Below the pieces are notes generated by a model. It was not told the DNA's origin, searched no databases, and saw nothing but the letters and a program-made list of their open reading frames with translations. DNA of 62,310 nucleotides from positions 1 through 62,310 of the IMG/VR virus record IMGVR_UViG_3300006224_000011. One strand, given 5' to 3'. The translations under genes and the position numbers were made by a program. How positions within the stretch are numbered: position 1 is the first letter of the stretch; every line of letters starts with the position of its first letter. Of this stretch, positions 40,502-50,609 are shown piece after piece. Origin of the DNA: a virus.

Positions 40502-41233
40502 ATGAGAAGTATAGATAAAAATGACATAGACATTAAAAAACTTTTTACTTGGGGTGCTAAGTTTGAAATTTTGGATAATAATGATAGGTTTTTATTAGAT
40601 GTCTATATACGTTTAGTAGGGGATGCCGAATTAAATAGAGCAAAAGTATTTGCACTAAGAAAATCTGCTGAACTTCGCAGTAAACTAAAGCAAAAGGGTT
40701 CTGACGAGAGAATAGCATTCATTCCAGACTTGCATGTTTTAGAAAAAGAATCTATGGTAGAGTCTGCTTTGCTTTATATGGTTAGAGATGTAACAAATGA
40801 CTCTATAAGAGAGGTTAGATTACCACTTCCTGTAGAGCCAGCTTCTGATGCATCCCTAGAAAAACAAGAAGCATATCAAAAAGAAGTTGATGATTTTCCT
40901 GGAAAAATTGAAACTTTAAGAATTCAATATATCACTAATATTTTAGAACAGCGTAGGCAGGAACTTTTATCTAAGGATATAGAAAGTTTATATAAAGAAT
41001 TTGAACGTTCTATTATAAATCAGCTTTGTGAAGATGAAATGATTTTAAAATTTAGAGAAATGTGCGCCTATTTTGGTAGTTTCTCAGATTCTGATTTTAA
41101 AATTAAACTTTTCGAAAGTTTTGAAGAATTTGAAAATTTACCAAAAGAAATTAAAGACCAATTTTTAGATTGTTATAATAGTCTTGAAATTTCTGGAGAA
41201 GACCTAAAAAAATCGCTAGAAGTAATGCAATAG
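40502..41233 (+). CDS. Tail assembly chaperone, short form (lambda gpG-like)
   Basis: The 243-residue acidic, helical protein sits between tube and tape measure genes, the standard place of the chaperone. Ten codons before its stop is the slippery sequence A AAA AAA (41206-41212), in the correct frame for a -1 shift. GAAAAGGA precedes the start. Confidence 0.8.
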   Translation: MRSIDKNDIDIKKLFTWGAKFEILDNNDRFLLDVYIRLVGDAELNRAKVFALRKSAELRSKLKQKGSDERIAFIPDLHVLEKESMVESALLYMVRDVTNDSIREVRLPLPVEPASDASLEKQEAYQKEVDDFPGKIETLRIQYITNILEQRRQELLSKDIESLYKEFERSIINQLCEDEMILKFREMCAYFGSFSDSDFKIKLFESFEEFENLPKEIKDQFLDCYNSLEISGEDLKKSLEVMQ

Positions 41234-41505
41234 CATCTCTATGGGCTGTTGCTAAGGAATTACAAATTCCTTTAGATAAATACATAGAAGAACTTACGGA
41301 AGTTCCCTATACTATTTCTTTTGTTATTAAAAAGCGAGTACAAATAGATAACTTAAGCGAACTTCCTAAAGAAAAACGACCTCCAGATTCCATAGTCTGG
41401 TGGGGTACTAGTGAAGAACTAGAAGACTGGTTAGATAAAGTGCTAAGTAATAAAAAACAAACAAAAGCCAATCTTATAATTGATGAAAATAAGATTGAAG
41501 GATAA
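40502..41505 (+). CDS. Tail assembly chaperone, frameshift product (lambda gpGT-like)
   Basis: A -1 slip at 41206-41212 changes the reading after codon 237 and continues from 41212 through an open frame without its own start to TAA at 41505, adding 97 residues (start IARSNAIASLWAVAKELQIP). The fusion would have about 334 residues. In lambda and many siphophages such a fusion helps fold the tape measure. The open frame ends just before the tape measure start, and it fills a 270-base gap with no other gene. Confidence 0.85.
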
Positions 41506-41507
41506 AT

Positions 41508-44500
41508 ATGGCATCAACTTTAGAAGAACTAAACAAACGGTTACTAGAAATAACCAAAAATGCTAACCTATCAGCAGAAGCCTTAGAAAGAGTTCAAACT
41601 TTGGCTAGGCAACAACTAGCTAGTATGGTAGGCCCGCAAATGCAGGAAACCATGCGAGGAGCCGCTAAGGGTGGCGTTCCAACTCAGCAAGGTTTAGACA
41701 GGCTACTTTCTCAGTTCTTAGGAGGAGGTGTGAGTTCTGGTTGGCATAGGGCTGGTGGTGGTTCTAGAATATTTTTTGGGGCTAATCTTACTAGAGAATT
41801 ACAACAAATTTTTGAGCAGAGCATAACACAAACTATAGCTCAGGCATTATCACAAATAACTTCAACCCCCGGAAGTAAATTGCCAGGAGTGCCAGATCAG
41901 ATTCCCTATGCGCCAAAAAAGAAAGAAGAAACTGATGCAGAGAAAAAACTTCGAGAAAGTAAAGAAATTAGTAGACAGACAGAACAAAACGAAGTATTTA
42001 GACGGGCTGTAAGAAAAGATGAAATAGCTGATGCCAAAATATTAGCAGAAGAGAAAACAAACCAAATAAAAATAGAGCGGCAAGCCGCCGAACATGAAGC
42101 ACAGATAGCCGCTACTAATAAAAGAACCCAACAGGAGTTATTAGATATTGGAGAGCGTCGAAGAAAGCAGATGGCAGACCTGTTGACGTTTTCTGAAAAA
42201 CAAGAGGCCGCACAGAAAAAAATATACTCTGCTGAAGAAGTTCAAGTACAGATGGGGGAATATCGGGGAAAACGTTTGGTACAACAGGCAGAAAGATATG
42301 GATTTAAACCTGAAAACATTAAACAAATATATACGCAAGAGCCATCTGGAGTAACTGTTGGTAAGTTTGAAAAAGTTGACGAATCTACTGGTGCAGTAAG
42401 TAAACTAGAATTAACTGTAGATAAATTTGGAAATACAATTACCAGAACAAATAAAAGACTTTTAGGTTTTACAGAATCCATTAAAAGAAATACCATAGAA
42501 GTCCTAAAATGGTCTGTTGGTGTTGGGCTTGTTTATGGTGGTATGTATAAACTACAAGCATTAATTAAAACCGCCATAGAAAATGAAGCTAAACTAGCGG
42601 ATATTGCCGTTATTTTAGGAGATGCTCATCGAGATTTAAATCAAATATTTGATGAATCTGCTAAAGTGGCATATGAAACCGGAGAAAGTATTAGTGCTGT
42701 ATTAGAAACTTATACTCTAGCATATAGAGCAGTAGGGTCTATTTCCGATCCTATTAAAAGAACTGAATCAGCTATAACTCTCTTAACAGATGCCACCACA
42801 TTAAATAAACTTTCCTCCCTGGACGCCTCTAGTGCTATAGATGTACTATCTGGATCATTGAGACAACTGCAAAGGCCTGGGGAAGATATGGCTACTGCAT
42901 TTCTAAGAGGTAGAGATTTACTGGATGCATGGGTAACTGTAACCAGAAAAGCTAACGTTGATTTGGCTACGTTGGCTACGGCTTTCTCTATTACATCAGA
43001 ATCCGCCGAAAATTCTGGTGTTTCTATAGAACAATTAAATGCTATTATTGCGTCTTTAGCAGAAAAGATAGGCGGTCTTGGTGGTAGAGAAACTGGTAAT
43101 GCCGTTAGAGCATTAATTGGTGGTGTCTATCAACAGCAGGCGGCAGAAATTCTTACAAGATATGGTATAGCAGTTCAAGACACTGCTGGCAGAATGAGGC
43201 CTTTCTTAGATATTTCTAGAGAAATTTATACTTTATATAAAGAAGGCGTTGTATCTGCTGATGAATTAAATAAAATTGGTTACACTCTAGGCGGTGGTGT
43301 ACGTAGAGGTCAACAGTATGTTGCATTTTTGTCAGATTTTGAAAGAATCCAAGAACTAACAAATGAACAAGTTAATAGCGGCGGTGCGGCACAAGAGGCT
43401 TTAAGTAGAAAAATAGATACTACACAAACAGCTATTACTAGATTAGATAATGCTTTTCAGTCTTTAGCACAAACTCTAGGTTCAGATAGTGGTATTTTAG
43501 ATATGTTTTCAGGTCTTCTAGAAACTACAACAGCCCTTGTTGGAGTTCTAGAAGATATTTCTAGTGTTTTAGGTAAAATGACAATTCCTACTGCTATGTT
43601 GGGAATAACATCTATGATGTTTAGAGGGGAGGCTGGAGGACTAAGAAGACAGGAATTTGCTAGTAACATTGGAGGTAGATTAGAAGGACTAGCTCTTGGG
43701 GCTATGAATTTATCTCCTAGATTGTCCAATAGAAAAGTTCTTGAGGAAAGATTAGGTTTAGAATCATCCGTAGAAATGATGGCTAAAAAATTCGGATTGG
43801 GTCTAGGAAAATACGTCTCTGGAACATTGGTTGGAGCAATACCAGCGGCTTTTAAAGCCGCTTCTGGAGATTTGGAAGGTGCTGGTATAACTTTAGGAGG
43901 CGCTGTTATAGGTGCAATAACAACGGCAGGTAGCCCAGTCGGTGCATTAATAGGTTCTTTTATAGCTGATGCTTTTATTGTACAAACATTGCAACATAAA
44001 CCTGATTTTGAAGCCTTTTTTACGGATATATTTACTGGAGCTACAGAGGCTGATCTAAAACAGAGAGATAAAGCACAGGCTGAAAGAGATGCTCTTACAG
44101 AAGAAATATTTAAAAGAAGAGGTGAGGGGGATGCCTTTACCGGGATGACCTTTGGAAGGGCGGCGGCATTTGGATTTAATTTATCTAATCTTTTTAAGAC
44201 GGGGCAGTTTGGTAAAATGACCCCAGAACAGGGGGCATTGTGGGGAGGAATAGTACCGGGTAAAGAAACCTACCCTGATTTGGTAGAAAGATTAGCCGGA
44301 CTAAGGAAAGAACAACAAGAAGCTATTCCAGTTACTGCTGGTGCTGATGTTACAAAAGTAAGTGAGATTGAAGCTAAACGTCTAGATATGCTAGAACAAG
44401 AAAGAGATTTAGTAAATGAAATTATAGAGGCTAGAAATAAGGAAATTAAAATTCAATCAGCTAAAGGGGAAATAACACCAAAAGAACAACTAGGAATGCA

Positions 44501-46022
44501 GGAAACTCTTTTGGGGCTGGATGCCGCACTATCTAAACTAAACACAGCTTTCGGAGGGACTTTTGATAAAATTAATACATCTATTTCTGGTACAGAAGGT
44601 GTATATAATGCTTTTACAGATATTCTATTAGAGGGGTCTGATGAGCAAACCACAAGTATTATAAATGCCGCAAGTGAGTGGATAGATTGGGCCGCCGCAA
44701 TAGAAAAAGCTGTTAAAGAGGGTAAAAACAGTATTACAACCCTATCTGGAGAGGAAATAGAATTAGCTGGTGCAGATGGCGCAATAGAACAATTAAATCA
44801 GTTCCAAACAATGTGGACTGATTATCTTAACTTACTAAGACAAGAACAGCAGTTAGCTGATGTAAAAATACCCACCGTAGTAGGTATGGAGGATATTCGT
44901 TCATTAGATGCTTTTGATAAAGTGTATCGAGATGCTCTACGTATGCAAAGTGAGGAGTTCGATACCTGGGTTAGAGAAGATATTCTAACTCCAGAACAAG
45001 CAGAAATTATGCTTTCTAGGTGGGAAAGAATAGCCGTTTATATGGGAGATACATTAGGTACTAAAGTAGTAGAAGGACTAACCGATTCTAAATATTTAAA
45101 TCAAGCTTTTGATAAGTGGAAAGATGAAGTTTCTAAAGTAGATTTGGGTTTTCAAACGTTTGATATGACAAATCCAGAACTTGCTAGAATAGTACAACAA
45201 GCTAACTCTATGGCTTCTGTTTTACAACAGAAATATGGTTACACACCCGATATTACAGAACAATTAGCAATCACTCTAAAAGATAATGTTGTAGAACCTT
45301 TTAAAGCTGATTGGAAATTAGTACAACTTTTACTACAGCAAATTGAGGAAAATACAAGTGAGTTAGAAGGTATCTATAACTTACCAGAAGGTGCAGGATT
45401 TTATGTTCCATACCAAACATTACAGTTAGCTTATCAAAAAGGTTTAAATGAGGGTAAAGGAGGTATGGAGGGTTTATTAGCCGATCAAGAGTTTGCATAT
45501 AAGGGAGAGGGTACTACTGAGGCCTATGGACAAGGGAGATTACAACCATCAGATATAACAGACTTGGTTAGATCACAACCAGACCCTGGTTTAGTTGCAT
45601 CTACAACCGCTACTGTAGCTAAAGCAGTAGAACAAGTATATAAAACATATTTACCCCAATTATCTTACACCCCACCAAAAGCTACTCCTAGAAACAGGTT
45701 TGATACAGAGGGGTTTGGTCAAGAGCCTAGTTCTATAGAAAACATGGCTACTACAATAAAAGAGGGGTTAATGACAATACCCCAAATCCTTCATGATTAT
45801 TTAATAGCCCCCTTTACAGAAGGGCTTGATTTTAAACAGTTATTTAGTGATATAAGTTCTAACATAAATAACACCGTAGCTTTAAATCTAAATTCTACAT
45901 CTACAATCCAATTGGTTGTTGATGCTAAAGTTTTGGCAGAAATCGTAAAGACCCAGCTTTATCAAGATACGATTGCATTTGAAGGTTCTGGTGGTACTAT
46001 CAATAGAACTATGGTTATATAG
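41508..46022 (+). CDS. Tail tape measure protein, 1504 aa
   Basis: This is the longest gene. It has a charged N-terminal region, TP901-like core sequence (LADIAVILGDAHRDLNQIFD; AVLETYTLAYRAVGS), hydrophobic segments near residue 330 (VLKWSVGVGLVYGGMYKL) and around 770 to 825 (LVGAIPAAFKAA; GAVIGAITTAGSPVGALIGS). The usual rise of 1.5 A per residue would give a tail of about 220 nm; that figure is inference. It sets tail length and may pass into the membrane on infection. Confidence 0.9.
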   Translation: MASTLEELNKRLLEITKNANLSAEALERVQTLARQQLASMVGPQMQETMRGAAKGGVPTQQGLDRLLSQFLGGGVSSGWHRAGGGSRIFFGANLTRELQQIFEQSITQTIAQALSQITSTPGSKLPGVPDQIPYAPKKKEETDAEKKLRESKEISRQTEQNEVFRRAVRKDEIADAKILAEEKTNQIKIERQAAEHEAQIAATNKRTQQELLDIGERRRKQMADLLTFSEKQEAAQKKIYSAEEVQVQMGEYRGKRLVQQAERYGFKPENIKQIYTQEPSGVTVGKFEKVDESTGAVSKLELTVDKFGNTITRTNKRLLGFTESIKRNTIEVLKWSVGVGLVYGGMYKLQALIKTAIENEAKLADIAVILGDAHRDLNQIFDESAKVAYETGESISAVLETYTLAYRAVGSISDPIKRTESAITLLTDATTLNKLSSLDASSAIDVLSGSLRQLQRPGEDMATAFLRGRDLLDAWVTVTRKANVDLATLATAFSITSESAENSGVSIEQLNAIIASLAEKIGGLGGRETGNAVRALIGGVYQQQAAEILTRYGIAVQDTAGRMRPFLDISREIYTLYKEGVVSADELNKIGYTLGGGVRRGQQYVAFLSDFERIQELTNEQVNSGGAAQEALSRKIDTTQTAITRLDNAFQSLAQTLGSDSGILDMFSGLLETTTALVGVLEDISSVLGKMTIPTAMLGITSMMFRGEAGGLRRQEFASNIGGRLEGLALGAMNLSPRLSNRKVLEERLGLESSVEMMAKKFGLGLGKYVSGTLVGAIPAAFKAASGDLEGAGITLGGAVIGAITTAGSPVGALIGSFIADAFIVQTLQHKPDFEAFFTDIFTGATEADLKQRDKAQAERDALTEEIFKRRGEGDAFTGMTFGRAAAFGFNLSNLFKTGQFGKMTPEQGALWGGIVPGKETYPDLVERLAGLRKEQQEAIPVTAGADVTKVSEIEAKRLDMLEQERDLVNEIIEARNKEIKIQSAKGEITPKEQLGMQETLLGLDAALSKLNTAFGGTFDKINTSISGTEGVYNAFTDILLEGSDEQTTSIINAASEWIDWAAAIEKAVKEGKNSITTLSGEEIELAGADGAIEQLNQFQTMWTDYLNLLRQEQQLADVKIPTVVGMEDIRSLDAFDKVYRDALRMQSEEFDTWVREDILTPEQAEIMLSRWERIAVYMGDTLGTKVVEGLTDSKYLNQAFDKWKDEVSKVDLGFQTFDMTNPELARIVQQANSMASVLQQKYGYTPDITEQLAITLKDNVVEPFKADWKLVQLLLQQIEENTSELEGIYNLPEGAGFYVPYQTLQLAYQKGLNEGKGGMEGLLADQEFAYKGEGTTEAYGQGRLQPSDITDLVRSQPDPGLVASTTATVAKAVEQVYKTYLPQLSYTPPKATPRNRFDTEGFGQEPSSIENMATTIKEGLMTIPQILHDYLIAPFTEGLDFKQLFSDISSNINNTVALNLNSTSTIQLVVDAKVLAEIVKTQLYQDTIAFEGSGGTINRTMVI

Positions 46023-46030
46023 GAGATAAA

Positions 46031-46393
46031 ATGGCCTGGACTTTAAATGGCACTAGAATATTTGTTACTGAATACGCAAATGACTATGCTCAAACTATAG
46101 CCAGATTACACCCTTTAGGTGGTGGCAGTGTGTATCATATTTTTGGATATGAATATACAATTGCTAAAATATCTGCTTATATTGTAGGAGATACTGATAA
46201 TGCGGCACTTAAAGCATTAACTAGAAGTGGACTTTCTTATGCACTTGTATCCGATCAGGGAGGTTATGGTAATTTTTATGTTAAAGGTATAAGTATGAGA
46301 AGAGTCAACTCTATCTGTCAGACTTTAAGACCTGATTTAGCTGATGATGCCCCAGTTTATATAGCAGATATTGAATTATATCATGATGAGTAG
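46031..46393 (+). CDS. Tail tip protein, 120 aa
   Basis: A small beta-rich protein following the tape measure (GGSVYHIFGYEYTIAKISAY). The pattern is like the small distal tail proteins next to the hub. GGAGA precedes the ATG. Function is by context. Confidence 0.55.
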   Translation: MAWTLNGTRIFVTEYANDYAQTIARLHPLGGGSVYHIFGYEYTIAKISAYIVGDTDNAALKALTRSGLSYALVSDQGGYGNFYVKGISMRRVNSICQTLRPDLADDAPVYIADIELYHDE

Positions 46394-46395
46394 AT

Positions 46396-47385
46396 ATGAG
46401 TAGCCTTTACGCAGATGTAACCGGACTAAGCGATATTGAAAATATTAGTGTTTCTATGAGTCATAATGGTGCTACTTCTGTAGCTACTATAGACGCTTTA
46501 ACATCTACTCTTGATATTGGAGATTCTATAGACGTAGATATAGGATACTCTGCTAATCATGCTAGAGTTTTTAGAGGGTATGTAAAGCAAATTGATAGAA
46601 AAGTACCAGAAAATATATATACAATTACTGCACACGATGTTATGACTAGAGCAGTTGATTTCTTTGTAGCATCAACTAATCCAGAAGAGCCTTTTTCTAG
46701 AACTAATATATCTGCTGAGGATTTGGTAGAAGATGTATTAGCTTTAGCAGGATTAACAAACTATGATCCAGACCCTACTAACTTTGTATTTGCTACAAAT
46801 TCAGTAGCAGAGGTAAACTTAGTTTCTGCTTTTGATTATTGTAGGTATATTGCTGATACGCTAACATGGCATCTATACGCAGATGAAGACGGTGTTGTAC
46901 ATTTTATTAATAGAAAACCTTATGTAATGGTAGCTGGTAGCCCAGAATCTAACCAACCTGGATTTCAAGCGGATACTTCGTTAGGTACAATTAATGACAC
47001 TACGATCCTAGATTTTACACATAAGAGGTCAGAAAAAGATTTAAGAAATAGAATAGTAGTTTACGGTAGTACTGGAATTTATGCTGAGGCTAAAGCATCG
47101 AGTCCTTACTTACCAGCAGGGTTCTATAAAACAGTAGCTTTTGGTACTAATTTGATAGATCATCAGGGTTATGCACAACAGGCGGCTGATTATAATCTGA
47201 TAATTTTAAATAGGCTCACAGAACAAGTCTCTATGAATGTAATTGGTGACCCATCTTATATGGCTAGAAGTGTATTTACAATTGATGAAGATATTTTAGG
47301 AATAAATGACGATTATTATATTGTTATGGCAGAGCATTCATGGTCTAAAGCAGGGTATACAGTATCTATGGAGTTGCGTAAATAA
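46396..47385 (+). CDS. Tail hub/baseplate-like protein (protein D type), 329 aa
   Basis: The first part has VFRGYVKQIDRKVPENIYTI, typical of gpD/gp44-like hub proteins, followed by a domain NRIVVYGSTG and a C-terminal DDYYIVMAEHSWSKAGYTVS. It probably forms the ring at the tail tip. It is paralogous to the N-terminal third of the next protein. Confidence 0.65.
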   Translation: MSSLYADVTGLSDIENISVSMSHNGATSVATIDALTSTLDIGDSIDVDIGYSANHARVFRGYVKQIDRKVPENIYTITAHDVMTRAVDFFVASTNPEEPFSRTNISAEDLVEDVLALAGLTNYDPDPTNFVFATNSVAEVNLVSAFDYCRYIADTLTWHLYADEDGVVHFINRKPYVMVAGSPESNQPGFQADTSLGTINDTTILDFTHKRSEKDLRNRIVVYGSTGIYAEAKASSPYLPAGFYKTVAFGTNLIDHQGYAQQAADYNLIILNRLTEQVSMNVIGDPSYMARSVFTIDEDILGINDDYYIVMAEHSWSKAGYTVSMELRK

Positions 47386-50300
47386 TGGATGTTGAAATTA
47401 GACACGAAGGCTCTGATATAACTAACTATGTCATAGAGTATTCTAGAAATAAAGAACTGTGTTCTGGAATAGGTTTATTAGATATTTCAATAGTTAAAAC
47501 AGTATCTAGAACTTTCAATACATGGGATACCATTACTATCTATGAAGAAGGTACTAAAAGGGGCGAATATAATATATCTTCTATTACTAGAGATGCTAAA
47601 ACAGGGAATTATAAATTAGAATGCCAAGATGATTCTAAAAGATTAGTGGATTATTTCGTAGCAGATTCCTATACAGTTACTACTTATACATTAACTAAAT
47701 ATTGGATAGAACTTATTCTCAATATGGCAGGAGTAAATTACATTTTTGATACTGCTGAATTAGGAACTCCAGTGAATGAGAATTCTGTATTAGGTGTAGG
47801 AAGTGCTTACGATGTAATAACTCCTTTATTACAACAGAGTGGATGGTACATTTATTTTGATGAAAATAATTTAGCTCACATCGGTAAAATAGATTTATCT
47901 ATCAGTGGGTATACTGATAGCTTTAATGATAATGAAATTTTAAATATCAGTACTATGGAAAACGATGCTATGCTTAGAAATAGAGCAGTAGTGTATGGTA
48001 CTGGTGATGCTTATACGGGTACTTGGGTATACGCAGATTTAAGCAGGCAAACTCCGTGGAATTATGATAATGCAGATCAGAGAGCCGTTGTTTTAGGAAA
48101 CCCCAATATTAGAAGTACAGCAGTAGCTAATCAACTAGCTGTTCAAATATTAGATGAATTTACTAAAAGAAATTATGTAAAAACTATTGAAATAGTAGGT
48201 AGTCCAAATATAGAAATAGCCGATACTGTATATATAAACTCTGATTATTTTTCTGGACTGTGTTTGGTAACTACACTATCTGTAGATGTAAATAGTAATG
48301 GTATGGTTACAACTCTAATTCTAGATCAGAGATGCCCAAGATTATTTGGTGTGTGGGATATTGGTACTAATTACGTCTATATTGGAACATCTGGTTCTGG
48401 TGTATGGAGAAAATTATTAGGTGGGTCTACTTGGGAAAACTTTAGTGATGGGCTTACGAATCTAAACGTTGTAGATTTAGATATTAATGCTGGCAATTTT
48501 GTATGTGTAGCTTCTGGAGGCCAATTATTTTTAAGAAATATTTTAGTAAGCGGATGGCACCAATTCCTCCCTAGTGGTTTCTATAACAGGCTCACAACCC
48601 CTCCTTATGTTATGCCAACACCGTCTGGAGGATATGTAGCCTGTGCTATAAATAGAACTAATAATGAAATATATGGGTTATTTACTAACAACTTATGGAG
48701 TTGGATATCTACAATAACATCGTCTGGAAACTATATAAACAGTCTAATAACCACTCTTAGTGGTACGTCCGATTTTACTTATACTTATAGAGGGTTTGAT
48801 GTAGAAGATATTAATAATTCTTTGATAGTAACTACTTATTCTAGACTAACATCTGCTAGTGGGATAATGAACGAGGGGACTGGAATTAACAGAAACAATT
48901 TAAATACCAATTCAATAGCGTCAACTACATACAGTACAAGCAGAAATTTACAATATGGTCAAATAAGCGTTCAAAACCCAAGAATTTGCTGGTATGAGCA
49001 ATATTCATTCTATTCTGATAGTACAAAAGTAATTCGAAGAGATAATCAAACGGGTGATGAAATTATTATAAATAGACCAACTGGCCCTACTTATGATGTT
49101 GGTTGGACTGGTTCTATTTTAGATAAAGATAACTTTATACAAATACTATATAATACAAACTCTAGTATAAAATATTATGTTCATTATAATTTCATTACGG
49201 AAACTAGTACAATATTATTGGAGGATTCCGCAGGCGCTGGTCAAATCTTTTCATCAAATTCATATGGCGCATACTTATTAAGTAACGGCGATGTAAGATT
49301 TATAGATATTTATAGAATACAAACAACTGGTGGTACCCCAGTATCTACCAATTTTAAGTATATAAACCTTTCCACATTATCAGTATCATCAGCAACTAAT
49401 TTAGTTACTTTTAGAGAATTATACCCACTCCCAACTGTTCTAGTAGATTGGGGTTGGCATTTTCAAGGCAGTAGCTATATAATAGAAAATAACAAAAATA
49501 TATTTTTTCAATACCACGAAGAACGCTCAACTGGTGGTTCAGAAATAAAAGTAAAATCTATTGTAATAAACTTAGATACTCTAGATGTATCTTCGGAAAT
49601 TAGAACATTCTCGTCTGGCACCTTTTATACAGGAATTCACAGTATAGCTAGTTTTTGTGATGAAAAATTCTATATTGTTTATAGAGTAACACCATCGGCT
49701 ACAGAGTACAGATTAGCTGAAATAGATTTTTCTGGGGAATTTTCAGATATTGAGCTGTCAGCAACAAATGTATATAAAAGACTTGTAGCATCTAAATTTA
49801 CAACTTATTTAGTCTATACAAACGGAAATGTTTCAACATTAGCAGGTACCGGAGGTGTTTCATCGGTACCAATAGGATTGGGTGGTGATACAATATCTAG
49901 TGTAGCAGACGATCATGATAATTCTATTATTATGTATAAAGATACTTCACCAGGAAAAATATACAGAATAAATCCTGGTAATAGTATCACTACTTTGTAT
50001 GATAATTGGGTATTTGGTACTGCAACAATAACTCTCTTCTTAGAAAAGATACTGTTAGATTCTATATTATTTAGTAATGGAGAGTGGCAAACTACTATAT
50101 ATCCAGAGGCGGCAAGTGTACTAAAAAAGCAGACCGATACTTTATTGTATGAAGATATCTATTCTAAAGTTTTGGAAACTACAAGTTCTATGAAACTAGA
50201 TGCATCACTAGAGGCTCCTCTGGTTTTATTTGGAAATGGGCAAACTACAAGTTATGTATCTCAGAGTGGGGATATAGATACATATATTTTACTAAACAAC

Positions 50301-50609
50301 GATAAATTAATTTATGATGCAAAATACTTCACATCATCTAGTGGAGTAAAAATACTCTTTGCTACAAGTTCTGGAGTATATGAATTTCCATATACAGGAA
50401 GTAGTGGTATATCCTTAACTCCAGTTTACTCAGGTTCGTTTAAAAAGTTAGAAACAAATAACCATAATTATTATAGTTATCCGTATATATTTATAGGAAC
50501 ATCTGGTTCCTTTTTACAAAGAAATCCAGATACGGAATTTTTTACCAGCTATTCAGCGGGGTTACCATCTAATGAAATTACAGTAATACGAATGGATGAT
50601 TCATTATGA
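47385..50609 (+). CDS. Tail protein with hub-like N-terminus and propeller-like C-terminal region, 1074 aa
   Basis: Residues 1 to about 315 parallel the previous protein (LRNRAVVYGTGDAYTG against LRNRIVVYGSTGIYAE). After that come repeated blade-like strands (YVYIGTSGSGVWRKL near residue 330 and YIFIGTSGSFLQRN near residue 1040), suggesting a beta-propeller or similar receptor-binding region. The gene ends overlapping the next fibre gene by 4 bases. It may bind host surface glycans. Confidence 0.65.
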   Translation: MDVEIRHEGSDITNYVIEYSRNKELCSGIGLLDISIVKTVSRTFNTWDTITIYEEGTKRGEYNISSITRDAKTGNYKLECQDDSKRLVDYFVADSYTVTTYTLTKYWIELILNMAGVNYIFDTAELGTPVNENSVLGVGSAYDVITPLLQQSGWYIYFDENNLAHIGKIDLSISGYTDSFNDNEILNISTMENDAMLRNRAVVYGTGDAYTGTWVYADLSRQTPWNYDNADQRAVVLGNPNIRSTAVANQLAVQILDEFTKRNYVKTIEIVGSPNIEIADTVYINSDYFSGLCLVTTLSVDVNSNGMVTTLILDQRCPRLFGVWDIGTNYVYIGTSGSGVWRKLLGGSTWENFSDGLTNLNVVDLDINAGNFVCVASGGQLFLRNILVSGWHQFLPSGFYNRLTTPPYVMPTPSGGYVACAINRTNNEIYGLFTNNLWSWISTITSSGNYINSLITTLSGTSDFTYTYRGFDVEDINNSLIVTTYSRLTSASGIMNEGTGINRNNLNTNSIASTTYSTSRNLQYGQISVQNPRICWYEQYSFYSDSTKVIRRDNQTGDEIIINRPTGPTYDVGWTGSILDKDNFIQILYNTNSSIKYYVHYNFITETSTILLEDSAGAGQIFSSNSYGAYLLSNGDVRFIDIYRIQTTGGTPVSTNFKYINLSTLSVSSATNLVTFRELYPLPTVLVDWGWHFQGSSYIIENNKNIFFQYHEERSTGGSEIKVKSIVINLDTLDVSSEIRTFSSGTFYTGIHSIASFCDEKFYIVYRVTPSATEYRLAEIDFSGEFSDIELSATNVYKRLVASKFTTYLVYTNGNVSTLAGTGGVSSVPIGLGGDTISSVADDHDNSIIMYKDTSPGKIYRINPGNSITTLYDNWVFGTATITLFLEKILLDSILFSNGEWQTTIYPEAASVLKKQTDTLLYEDIYSKVLETTSSMKLDASLEAPLVLFGNGQTTSYVSQSGDIDTYILLNNDKLIYDAKYFTSSSGVKILFATSSGVYEFPYTGSSGISLTPVYSGSFKKLETNNHNYYSYPYIFIGTSGSFLQRNPDTEFFTSYSAGLPSNEITVIRMDDSL

